Under the pieces are notes generated by a model that did not search any database, was not told the origin of the DNA, and saw nothing but the letters and a program-made list of their open reading frames with translations. From Bifidobacterium sp. 7101 (GTDB lineage: Bacteria; Actinomycetota; Actinomycetes; Actinomycetales; Bifidobacteriaceae), in the NCBI RefSeq assembly GCF_000499285.1, contig NZ_AWUN01000003.1, positions 1 through 64,000 of the forward strand: DNA of 64,000 nt, given 5' to 3'. The translations under genes and the position numbers were made by a program. Positions 52,603 to 60,328 of the stretch are shown here, piece after piece. Each line of letters starts with the position of its first letter. Position 1 is the first letter of the stretch.

Positions 52603-53663
52603 CCGTCTTCCTCAAAGGAACTGATGACGCCCCGGCAAAGACCTACCGTCTGGCTCTACTGGACCTGGACGGGGTGGTCTACCGGGGCGCCGACCCTGTA
52701 GAGCATGCGGCCGAGGGTATCGACCGCGCTCAGACGCTCGGCATGCGAATGGCATACACTACCAACAATGCATCCCGGTTCCCACAGGTGGTGGCCGATC
52801 AGCTGCGCGGGTTCGGTCTGACTCTGAACGATGATCAGGTCATCACCTCGGCCGTCGTTGCCGCACGGATGCTGCGCCGATACCTGCAAAAGGGCGCCAG
52901 GGTGCTGGTCATCGGATCTGATCATCTACGTGACCAAATCCGCCTCAATGGGATGGTGCCGGTAGACAAGGCAGCAGATCTGCCAGAGGCCGTTATTCAG
53001 GCTTGGTATCCGGAGTTGAGCTGGCAGGACCTGGCCCAGGCCGCCTTTGCCATTGAAAATGGTGCACGTTACTTCACTACCAACAAGGATCAGACCTTGC
53101 CCCGTGAAGGTGGCATGGCGCCCGGCAATGGAGCTATGCTCCAACCGGTGATTCTTGCTACCGGAAAGCAGCCGGAGGATTCGGCCGGTAAGCCGGAATC
53201 GGCCATGTACGACGAGGCTCGGCAGCTGTTAGCGGATAGCCAAGAGAAGATTTTCGACGTTGACCGATGCCTGCCCGTGGGCGATCGTCTGGACACCGAC
53301 ATCGAGGCAGCCAACCGGGGCGGGTACGACTCCATGGTCGTCCTGACAGGCGTGGCCCGAACCCCCGCCATCCTGACAGCACCGGCCAAGTTGCGGCCGA
53401 CCTATCTGGCTGAAGACCTGCGCGGCCTGACTGAGTCGCAACCGCAGCCCAAGAAGGAGGCAGACCAAACCTGGCACTGCGGCGGCCAAACTGCAAGGGT
53501 GGACGATGACGGGCGTGTCACCCTGCGCGCTCTTGAGGCAGGTGGCGATCCCCTGTCTGATTTGGATGCTGTGCGAGCCTGTGCCTGTGCGCTCTGGGAG
53601 TACCAGGATCGTGGTGGAGATATGGACTCGCTGGATCTGCCCGCCTTTGTCGTAGGGGCATAG
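52599..53663 (+). CDS. HAD-IIA family hydrolase (NagD/phosphoglycolate phosphatase-like)
   Basis: 354 residues. HAD motif I LLDLDGVVYRGADPV and motif IV LPVGDRLDTDIEAANRGG frame a C2-type cap, as in NagD and actinobacterial Rv1692-like phosphatases, which act on sugar phosphates or glycerol phosphate. The C-terminal 80 residues are an extra small domain shared with Rv1692-type proteins. Start GTG 52599 overlaps the stop of the previous gene, implying coupling. Confidence 0.88.
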   Translation: MTVFLKGTDDAPAKTYRLALLDLDGVVYRGADPVEHAAEGIDRAQTLGMRMAYTTNNASRFPQVVADQLRGFGLTLNDDQVITSAVVAARMLRRYLQKGARVLVIGSDHLRDQIRLNGMVPVDKAADLPEAVIQAWYPELSWQDLAQAAFAIENGARYFTTNKDQTLPREGGMAPGNGAMLQPVILATGKQPEDSAGKPESAMYDEARQLLADSQEKIFDVDRCLPVGDRLDTDIEAANRGGYDSMVVLTGVARTPAILTAPAKLRPTYLAEDLRGLTESQPQPKKEADQTWHCGGQTARVDDDGRVTLRALEAGGDPLSDLDAVRACACALWEYQDRGGDMDSLDLPAFVVGA

Positions 53664-53668
53664 CGGAC

Positions 53669-53989
53669 ATGTCTGAAGAAGCCAAGTCCGGACAGCCCGA
53701 AGCGAGCGAATCATCCCAGGAATCCAATCACTACGGGCTACATGGGCAGCCTGGTCAGACTGAGCAGCCTGTAGGGTCTGAGGCTTTTGGACGGTCCTCC
53801 CAGTCAGATGATGAGGATCCGACTGCGGCAGAATCTGAAGAGCCCATGGATAAGCAAGCCATGGCTCCTCTTTTGGAGCGTTTCCCTGATTTGGCTGACT
53901 TGGATAATCTGGATGATGCCCAACAGGTTGAGCTGCTCGGGAAAGTACTGACCGGTCTCCAGCAGGACCTGAAGCGGGAGGGCAAGTGA
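53669..53989 (+). CDS. Small acidic conserved hypothetical protein
   Basis: 106 residues. The first 60 are polar and disordered (rich in Ser, Glu, Gln, Asp); the last 45 form two predicted helices (PLLERFPDLADLDNLDDAQQ). Its place between the HAD phosphatase and tlyA corresponds to the small Rv1693 in mycobacteria. It lacks a known domain. The start lies five bases after the HAD stop, and it overlaps tlyA by four bases, so it is clearly part of the operon. Confidence 0.75.
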   Translation: MSEEAKSGQPEASESSQESNHYGLHGQPGQTEQPVGSEAFGRSSQSDDEDPTAAESEEPMDKQAMAPLLERFPDLADLDNLDDAQQVELLGKVLTGLQQDLKREGK

Positions 53990-54795
53990 ACAATGAGGAT
54001 ACGGTCGTCAGCGCTGGGGACGGTCGGCGAAGAACCGTGGCTCTTGCCCACGACCGGCTTGACCGCATCCTGCCCGCACAGGGATTGACGGATTCGCGTG
54101 CCAGAGCCCAGGCTCTGATTCGTCAGGGACGGGTTACGGTTAACGATCGTCTGGCTTCAAGACCTGCTCAGAGTGTTCAGCCAGGCGATGTGATCCTGCT
54201 GGACCCGGGCGATGACTATGCTTCCCGGGGAGCGCTGAAGCTGGAAGGCGCCCTGACGACTTTTGCGGAGCAAGGGATGGCCGGTCCGCGGGACAGGCTC
54301 TGCCTCGATATCGGGGCCTCCACGGGCGGTTTCACTGACGTCCTGCTCAGGCATGGTGCACGGCGAGTTATCGCCCTTGATGTGGGCCACGGACAGTTGC
54401 TTGAACGGATTGCCGCTGATCCTAGGGTGATTGACATGAGCGGTGTCAACATACGCGAAGTTCAGCCGGGGGACCTGCCTTATCGCCCGGAATACGTGGT
54501 CTCGGATGTGTCTTTTATCTCGCTGACCTATGTCATTCCGGTCCTGCCTGCCTTGCTGGCGTCTGTTGCCAACTGCCTGCTGCTGGTCAAGCCCCAGTTT
54601 GAGGTCGGACGTAGCCTGCTGGGTCATCATGGCATTGTGACGGACGAGGACAGCAGGCAAGAGGCTTTGGAGCGAGTCTTGGCTTGTGCGCGTGAGCATG
54701 GATTTGTTGTCCGTGCTACCATGCCATCGCCCATAACCGGTGCCCATGGCAACATGGAATATCTACTTTGGCTGTCTTGGTCACAGTCGGCTTAA
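53986..54795 (+). CDS. tlyA: TlyA family rRNA 2'-O-methyltransferase
   Basis: 269 residues: an N-terminal S4 RNA-binding domain (about 25-80, SRARAQALIRQGRVTVNDRL) and an FtsJ-like Rossmann methyltransferase (CLDIGASTGGFTDVLL binds S-adenosylmethionine). TlyA methylates 16S and 23S rRNA in mycobacteria, where its loss gives capreomycin resistance. Start GTG 53986 overlaps the previous stop. In many actinobacteria nadK and recN follow; here the run is broken by a tRNA and an accessory region. Confidence 0.94.
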   Translation: MNNEDTVVSAGDGRRRTVALAHDRLDRILPAQGLTDSRARAQALIRQGRVTVNDRLASRPAQSVQPGDVILLDPGDDYASRGALKLEGALTTFAEQGMAGPRDRLCLDIGASTGGFTDVLLRHGARRVIALDVGHGQLLERIAADPRVIDMSGVNIREVQPGDLPYRPEYVVSDVSFISLTYVIPVLPALLASVANCLLLVKPQFEVGRSLLGHHGIVTDEDSRQEALERVLACAREHGFVVRATMPSPITGAHGNMEYLLWLSWSQSA

Positions 54796-54900
54796 GGCCT
54801 GTGGCTTTACGCTTCCCGCACGACACACCAGACTGGACAGAATCTGCAGTTGCGGTAATATAAATGAGTTGTCAAAACGAGTTCCTCGTCGAGATGACAT

Positions 54901-54977
54901 GCGCCAGTAGCCCAACGGATTAGAGCAGCTGACTACGGATCAGCAGGTTGCAGGTTCGAATCCTGTCTGGCGCACCA
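54901..54977 (+). tRNA. tRNA-Arg (anticodon ACG), CCA encoded
   Basis: The acceptor stem GCGCCAG pairs with CTGGCGC, the anticodon stem GCTGA/TCAGC encloses the loop CTACGGA with anticodon ACG, and the T arm contains GGTTCGAATCC. The 3' CCA is in the DNA. The sequence change directly after it suggests that this tRNA is an integration target. Confidence 0.97.
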
Positions 54978-54982
54978 CACGG

Positions 54983-55013
54983 AAGCCCTACAGCCACAAA
55001 GGTTGCGGGGCTT
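54983..55013 (+). terminator. Terminator after tRNA-Arg
   Basis: AAGCCC and GGGCTT form a short stem with a larger loop, followed by TTTTCC, six bases after the CCA of the tRNA. Confidence 0.5.
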
Positions 55014-55088
55014 TTCCATTACTCGGGAAGTTTGCTTAAAACTTGATTTTGTGTGACATTCGTGTGACAAAGGTTCCCGCAAAGGAAA

Positions 55089-55108
55089 AGCCCCGCCGGA
55101 GTGGGGCT
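55089..55108 (-). terminator. Terminator of the Ltp-like gene
   Basis: AGCCCC and GGGGCT pair around an eight-base loop. On the minus strand the stem is followed by TTTTCCTTT, and it lies 18 bases after the stop at 55126. Confidence 0.75.
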
Positions 55109-55125
55109 GATCCGTTGGGATCTGG

Positions 55126-56001
55126 TTACTGATTGAGATGCTGCATAGCGTAAGCCACTTCTTCGGGGGTGAACTTACCTCCGTACGGGCTGGCGAGCTG
55201 ATGCTGGATTTCTGCTGGGCTCATGTGCATTTTCCGGTAGTCTTTGGCTGCGGCGAGAGCAGTGGCCTTGTAGTCGGCTTTTAGGCTATCTACGGCGTGC
55301 TGGGCGACATTGGGCGTGAATTTATCCTCGCTGGTGAGCTCGTAGTAGATGTCCTCCTTGCTCTCGTGTACTGTTTCCAAATAGTCTTTGGCTCTGGCGT
55401 AAGCAGCCGCGTTGTCGTCGGCTTGGAGGTTATCTACGGCGTACTGGGCGGCCTCGGGCGTGAATTTATCCTCGCTGGTGAGCTCATCGTAGATGCCCCG
55501 CTTGCTCATGTGTATTCTTTTCTGGTAGTGTTTGGCTTCGGCAAGGGCATTGGCGTTGTAGTCGGCTTTGAGATGGTCTACGGCGTACTGGGCGGCCTCG
55601 GGCGTGAATTTATCCACGCTCGTAAGCCTATCGTAGATGCCCTGCTTGCTCTTGTACAGAAGCTCAGAGTAGTCTTGCGCCTGAGCCAGAGCCGCCTTGT
55701 GATTGTCAGAGTCAGGGTTAGCAGGTTTTTTAGGGGCTTTTATAGTTTTCTTCATCTTGTTCAGTTGCTGTGATATGCCGGCTGTCTCGATCTTGGGGAC
55801 GCTGATTGGCAACTTGATGTTTGATCCTGCGGTTGCGGCAAAAACAAGAATGGCAACGACTGCGATGACGACCCAGAACCAGACCTGCTTGTAAAACGGC
55901 TTTTCCTCCGGCGGCTGCATCCACGGGGGCACGGGTGTCGGCGGGGTCTGTGTGGTCTTTGGAGTCTGGGGGGTCTGTGGGGTCTGTTCAGCGTTGGACA
56001 T
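55126..56001 (-). CDS. Ltp-type repeat membrane protein, possible superinfection exclusion factor
   Basis: 291 residues. A proline/threonine-rich cytoplasmic N-terminus (1-38) and one transmembrane helix (about 40-60) precede a linker and four repeats of about 47 residues (about 107-291), each with a motif such as DKFTPEAAQYAVDHLKADY. This matches the Ltp repeat family (lipoprotein Ltp of phage TP-J34), which blocks DNA injection by related phages. Here a transmembrane anchor replaces the lipobox. GAAAGAGGG precedes the ATG. The gene lies just after tRNA-Arg and points toward it, consistent with a phage remnant. Confidence 0.8.
   Translation of the reverse strand: MSNAEQTPQTPQTPKTTQTPPTPVPPWMQPPEEKPFYKQVWFWVVIAVVAILVFAATAGSNIKLPISVPKIETAGISQQLNKMKKTIKAPKKPANPDSDNHKAALAQAQDYSELLYKSKQGIYDRLTSVDKFTPEAAQYAVDHLKADYNANALAEAKHYQKRIHMSKRGIYDELTSEDKFTPEAAQYAVDNLQADDNAAAYARAKDYLETVHESKEDIYYELTSEDKFTPNVAQHAVDSLKADYKATALAAAKDYRKMHMSPAEIQHQLASPYGGKFTPEEVAYAMQHLNQ
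55295..55655. repeat. Tandem coding repeats of about 140 bases
   Basis: The repeat units of the Ltp-like protein are also conserved in DNA; for example CGGCGTACTGGGCGGCCTCG occurs at about 55437 and again about 140 bases later. Such near-identical units invite copy-number change by recombination. Confidence 0.7.
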
Positions 56002-56337
56002 GACTTATCCCTCTTTCTTCATCCTCTATGACTACCAGCAGGCTACCATTTATTCTGTACGATGGTCGTGCCTGGTGGGGGGGGGCAGGTTCGTGCTTTG
56101 CAGCGCGTCTGGTTCGAATGGGTATGGGCTGGTAGCACTGGTAGCCCTGGTTGATTTGGAGGCTGACGTCGGGTTCGCAGACGATCCGATGTTCGAGGGG
56201 TTGGCGGGCTTCAGCGCGGTTTCGTGCCTTGTACGGCGTTTCAGGCGCAGGCCGTAAACGCTTGTTCTAGTGGCGTCGGTGTGCTGCCAGTGGATGGTCG
56301 CCGGTCTTGACTGTGTCCAAGCACATAAGCCGCCTTC
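56002..56337. other. Gene-free stretch with a G9 tract
   Basis: I see no convincing gene. Nine G in a row (56077-56085) lie about 76 bases before the Ltp-like start, in its upstream region. The rest (to 56337) is GC-rich and may hold a fragment of an older gene on either strand, but nothing is recognisable. Confidence 0.5.
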
Positions 56338-56644
56338 TTATTTTCTGAGAGTCGAAGGAAATCCGCAGTCAGAGAGGATAGGGGCTAGGCTTTCCGTCAT
56401 ACGTTGCTCGGCCCTGCGGATGACCACCCTGATGTCCGACACGATATAGTCGCAGATCTCATTGGCAACTGCTACGTCTATCGGAGGCTTTGCATTTAGC
56501 CAGTTCGACATTGCGGATCTTGCATGGTCCAGGGCGTCTGCCACCTTGCCTTGGCTGTATCCGTGTGAGGCGTGGAACCCTCAACTCTACATCAATGTAT
56601 TTCCGTACAAGATCGCTCTGTTGTGAACAGTACCGGTCGTGCAA
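56338..56644 (-). pseudogene. Broken XRE-type regulator
   Basis: Two reading frames make up one probable helix-turn-helix protein. The first (56644 to about 56575) supplies the N-terminal part LVRKYIDVEL. The second continues as GYSQGKVADALDHARSAMSN, which looks like an XRE recognition helix region, then a helical C-terminus to 56338. A frame change near 56575-56590 separates them. A GTG at 56544 could still start a 68-residue protein lacking the first helix. Regulators of this type often sit beside phage genes. Confidence 0.45.
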
Positions 56645-56901
56645 GCACTAACCTGCTTTTTGGTGAGCAGTAGCTGAATCCAATGCGGGTAGGCTGACCG
56701 ATGCGTCATCAACCCTTCCGGCTAGTCATACTTAGAAGCACAGCTATATCACGCAAAGAACCACGAGGAAGGTCAATACAGCTCTAAATGGATGCATGTA
56801 TATCCGCGGACATCTTGTTGATACCTTATTTAAATATTGAATTATGATTATCAGATAATTACTTTTTCTTGTTGGACAAAATTGAACTAAATCTTTTCTA
56901 C

Positions 56902-58179
56902 TTAATATCGAAGCATGGTCAATCCCGCAAAGATTCCCGCGCCTATTAGACTAACTGCCGCTAGAATTGCGGTATTCGTAGGACCGACCAAGTCTGATAA
57001 CCAGCCGGTTAGAGATCCTCCGATTAGATATCCGACCGTACCTACCGCGCCTATAGTGGACATCACAGAAGCTCTATATTCATTGGGGGAGAGAACCTGC
57101 TCAAGTAATTCTTCAATTACATTGGCAATTGTATAGAATAAAGAAAATACAAAAAAACTGCAGAAAGCGAAAATCAGAGATTGACCGCTCAATGCAAACG
57201 CGCAGAAGGCTATTCCAGAAGCGATGAGGGACATTGGCAAACTTTTTATTGCTGATCGGGTATTTGAGGAAAAAGGTGCAGCTAGTGCTGCTCCGATAAG
57301 TGCCCCAATGGATCCAATCGTGTTCAAATACCCGTAAACAGAGTTTGGAGCATGTAACACCGTACGGGTGAAAACAACGAGTAGAGTTTCTTGTAGTCCG
57401 AGGCCGAACCAAAGTGCAAGAACAACAATGGACAAGGCAGCAAGAAGTCGTTCCTTTTTGATAAAGTCTAAAACATTTTTCAATCGAATGTTGGTTGAAG
57501 AAATTATCCCTTTTAACTTAACCCAGAAGGAAATACTTTGACTTTCCCGAAAACCATTGCGTGAATCGAAAGTTCGCTTCGAATTATGCTCCTCATGTGA
57601 ATAGCAACCGTCAAGTGAAGCCGCAATTAAGCTGCCAAAAGCAGCAACCGCAAATGCAGCGACACTGTTGAAATTGGTGAGCAAACCGGCGAGGGCGCCA
57701 GAGGCGATACCTGCAGCATTGATCATGAACGATAAAACAGAATTGAGAACTGACAGTTTTGAATCTGAAACCAGTTCAGCAGCTTTTGCATATCGTGCCG
57801 GCTTCATAACCGCAGCCATGCTTGTTATGACAAAAGCAAGAATAAATGAAAGAGCAATGTTATGGTTAAATGCGAGCAATAGACAACAAAGAGCTCGTAG
57901 CGTTCCGCCCACTGCTAAAACAATCCTGCGATTGTATTTGTCAGCTATGCCGGAAAACAGTGGAGCTACAATTAAATTTGGCATAAAGGTAACTAAAAAA
58001 AGGGCGCTGACAGCCAGCGGAGACGATCCCGAAATATCGTATACATGAATGGTCAGTAAGAGATTAACGATTCCACCGACAAGACTGGTAAAGAAAGCAC
58101 CAAGCGATAATGTAACCAATGGTTTGTGTCTCAAAACGTCTTTGAGGGCTACGAATGTTGTCGCTGCTTTACTTAACAT
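56902..58179 (-). CDS. MFS transporter, AT-rich, probably acquired
   Basis: 425 residues with about eleven to twelve hydrophobic helices. The pattern, including the loop GIADKYNRRIVLAVGG after helix 2, matches the MFS_3/enterobactin- or macrolide-exporter-like branch, so an efflux role is likely but not proven. Base composition is much more AT-rich than the window's core, and codon choice differs, suggesting horizontal transfer. AAGGA lies about 11 bases before the ATG. No accompanying regulator or resistance gene is intact. Confidence 0.8.
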   Translation of the reverse strand: MLSKAATTFVALKDVLRHKPLVTLSLGAFFTSLVGGIVNLLLTIHVYDISGSSPLAVSALFLVTFMPNLIVAPLFSGIADKYNRRIVLAVGGTLRALCCLLLAFNHNIALSFILAFVITSMAAVMKPARYAKAAELVSDSKLSVLNSVLSFMINAAGIASGALAGLLTNFNSVAAFAVAAFGSLIAASLDGCYSHEEHNSKRTFDSRNGFRESQSISFWVKLKGIISSTNIRLKNVLDFIKKERLLAALSIVVLALWFGLGLQETLLVVFTRTVLHAPNSVYGYLNTIGSIGALIGAALAAPFSSNTRSAIKSLPMSLIASGIAFCAFALSGQSLIFAFCSFFVFSLFYTIANVIEELLEQVLSPNEYRASVMSTIGAVGTVGYLIGGSLTGWLSDLVGPTNTAILAAVSLIGAGIFAGLTMLRY

Positions 58180-58508
58180 GTGGCATACATCCTTCGTCTA
58201 CTTATGGCTCAGTCAGCAGAATGGTTTAAACCTTCAAGGATTTCATCGTGTTGAATTCAAATTCCGTAATAGATAATATTATGCCATCCTTGACTTGTTC
58301 ATCTTTGATTTCAAAATGGTCAATATGAGTCTATTAGAATCTGTATTTCGTCTTAATACTGCATTTTATGCTCCACGAGGTTGGGTTCAAGTGCTACGGT
58401 GATTGCTTAATTAAATCTTGCCTTCTTGGAAACGACATGCTGCATCTTTGCGGCATTTATATATCAGATATCCCGTGTTGGTGCTACTGCTCGATATGCG
58501 TACGGCTG
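58180..58508. other. AT-rich gene-free stretch
   Basis: This holds the upstream region of the MFS gene and no recognisable gene. Several TATAAT-like boxes are possible, but composition makes them unreliable. Confidence 0.5.
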
Positions 58509-59345
58509 TTAGGTATTCTTCATATATTCGTTCGTAATCGGCAACCACATGAGGGCAATCAGAACCAAAATGCCGGCGATCCCAAGGGTAGTGATTGCGA
58601 CATTTCGATCCGCGCTCCAACCTATGATCGGGTTGCAGACCATGCCAATCAAGCTTGCCAACGAGCCCGCAATATTAAGAACAGTAGAGCGCTGATCAGG
58701 CGGAATCAAACTATTCGTAGCTGCCGAAGTTATGGGTCCCCTTCCATTCATGCACACCACGGCAAGCAGGAATCCGATCGCTACGACGATTGGCGAAGGA
58801 ACTGCCATGAGTGCGAAACCAGCTGCCCCGATAGTATAGGCTAAGAAGAGGGCTTTTGATCTTCCCAGGTATACCTCAAGCTTGTCAGAAAGGTAGCTAT
58901 AATCTGCGGCTAAAATAAGAGCAGCGGATGACAGCAGGCCCCCAGTATGACATAGGCAAATTGGTATGCTCATATCAGGGTTGATTTAAGGTATAAACAG
59001 TGTTGAAAAGCACGAACGAAGCGCTTGATGTAATGCTGACGAAAGCGAGAACAGGCGTTCTTATCAATACGCTTGCCCCTTTATCAAATCCTGCAGAAAT
59101 GACCTCTTGCTTGTACTGTGTTTGCGATTGTTCACAGGAATAGAAGGCAGTCTAAGCACCATAGCGGTTGCATATGCGGGAAACGAGATATTTAGGTGAA
59201 CGAGGTAGGATCCGCACAATGAAGCAAGCACGCTACTTATGAGTTCCAGTGATTTATAGAAGCCGAAGACCCCTGTTGCAGGCTTGTCTGCATCCTCATC
59301 AAGAGATTCGTAAACGTATGCTTCTAATATGCTTGAGATACGTCT
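58509..59345 (-). pseudogene. Decayed second MFS transporter
   Basis: The intact-looking part (58973-58509, 154 residues) has about five helices typical of an MFS C-terminal half (DYSYLSDKLEVYLGRSKALF). Upstream on the same strand, fragments in other frames continue the same protein: SSILEAYVYESLDEDADKPA (about 59337), then helices such as LASLCGSYLVHLNISFPAYA, and TPVLAFVSITSSASFVLFNT just before 58985. Stops and frameshifts separate them, and the N-terminus is missing. The fragment could still be translated from an ATG at 58973, but it would not be a whole transporter. Confidence 0.7.
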
Positions 59346-59694
59346 TCGGAGCAGGGTCCACTAATGCTGAGCCAATATTCGCAGCAGGGCAGGATGTGGA
59401 TATGGCAGGATCGTAACCGGTAGGACTGTCTTGCTCAGGACCTTATGCGGGTTCTAGTTCGACTCGAGGTTTTCCGGCATCTTGATTATTGTCCTTCTTA
59501 TCTGAAACCGGATGGAGTATGTCAATGGAATGCGTTGGGTCTTCACTGTAAGTGTTCATGATGGTTCTTCGTGGTTCGTCGGATCGGTGCTCTCTGAGCG
59601 ATGGCGCGCAGGTGGCCAGTGGAATCTTGCAGTTGGGTTCTTCCCTCTTTCGAGGGAAGAACCCAACTTAGAGACGTATCAAGAATGTCAAAGG
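59346..59694. other. Gene-free stretch with a perfect hairpin
   Basis: No credible gene. A short plus-strand frame (59512-59721) has no family features and runs into the hairpin described separately. The rest gives no signal on either strand. Confidence 0.5.
59631..59668 (-). terminator. Perfect 17-base-pair hairpin downstream of the hydrolase gene
   Basis: AGTTGGGTTCTTCCCTC and its exact complement flank the four-base loop TTTC. It lies 27 bases after the stop of the isochorismatase-like gene, where a terminator would be expected, but no T tract follows on either strand. It may be a terminator, an mRNA-end stabiliser or an end of a mobile element. Confidence 0.5.
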
Positions 59695-60270
59695 TCAGTC
59701 TGTTTGAAGATCCCTCAGTAGTGAATCGGTGTCAGTGATGGTGATGAGCGGTGTGAACAGGGCCATCGTATCGATTGCCAGCTTGTGGTTTTCCGGTGTG
59801 GATCCAGCGCAGGCATCTGCTACCAATCGAACGGCGATACCTTGGTCTGCAGCCGCCAAGGCGGTCTGCAACACACAGGCATCGGTTGCGACACCGCACA
59901 GGGCTATCTTCTGGGAACCTTTTATTGCCGCTTGCAATTCCGGCCCCCACTTGCCGAAAGTGCTGAGCGAGACAATTGGATGTCCCTTGGCGAGCTCGGC
60001 GGTCTCTGGTGTGAGGTCATACATGGGATCGTCGGAGGGGACCTGGAATTCCGGCCATTCATTCATATATTCCACCCATACGCCTTTTGGCGGCTGCGGC
60101 GCAATGTATCTGGTGTAAGCAACGCGGTCGCCGTATGCCTTGGCGAGACGGATGTAGTTCTTGTTGGTCTGATAGTAGGTGCCGTCGGAGCAGGCCCAAC
60201 GGGACCACTCGTTGTGGGCGAATACCTCCTGGCGGTCAATCACCACCAGCCATTCATCATCGTTGATCAT
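59695..60270 (-). CDS. Isochorismatase-like cysteine hydrolase
   Basis: About 191 residues. The catalytic triad of the cysteine hydrolase fold is visible: Asp in VVIDRQEVFA, Lys in STFGKWGPEL and Cys in CGVATDACVLQTALAA. Members include nicotinamidases, ureidoacrylate hydrolases and N-carbamoyl hydrolases; the substrate cannot be fixed. The frame is open to 60360, but ATG 60270 has GGGAAAGGAAA upstream. It begins 59 bases after the end of the NCS1 permease gene on the same strand, which suggests the permease imports its substrate (a nucleobase, vitamin or amide). Confidence 0.85.
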   Translation of the reverse strand: MINDDEWLVVIDRQEVFAHNEWSRWACSDGTYYQTNKNYIRLAKAYGDRVAYTRYIAPQPPKGVWVEYMNEWPEFQVPSDDPMYDLTPETAELAKGHPIVSLSTFGKWGPELQAAIKGSQKIALCGVATDACVLQTALAAADQGIAVRLVADACAGSTPENHKLAIDTMALFTPLITITDTDSLLRDLQTD

Positions 60271-60328
60271 GATAATTTCCTTTCCCGTAGTGAAGTGTGG
60301 AGCGCATCCTTCTGCGCCCCTTTCGATT

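Noticed and set aside
55126-55655. CRISPR array
   Set aside because: The repeats are about 140 bases long, coding and without spacers; they are protein repeats.
59512-59721. Plus-strand 69-residue frame
   Set aside because: It runs through the perfect hairpin and into the antisense of the hydrolase gene; no motif or ribosome-binding site.
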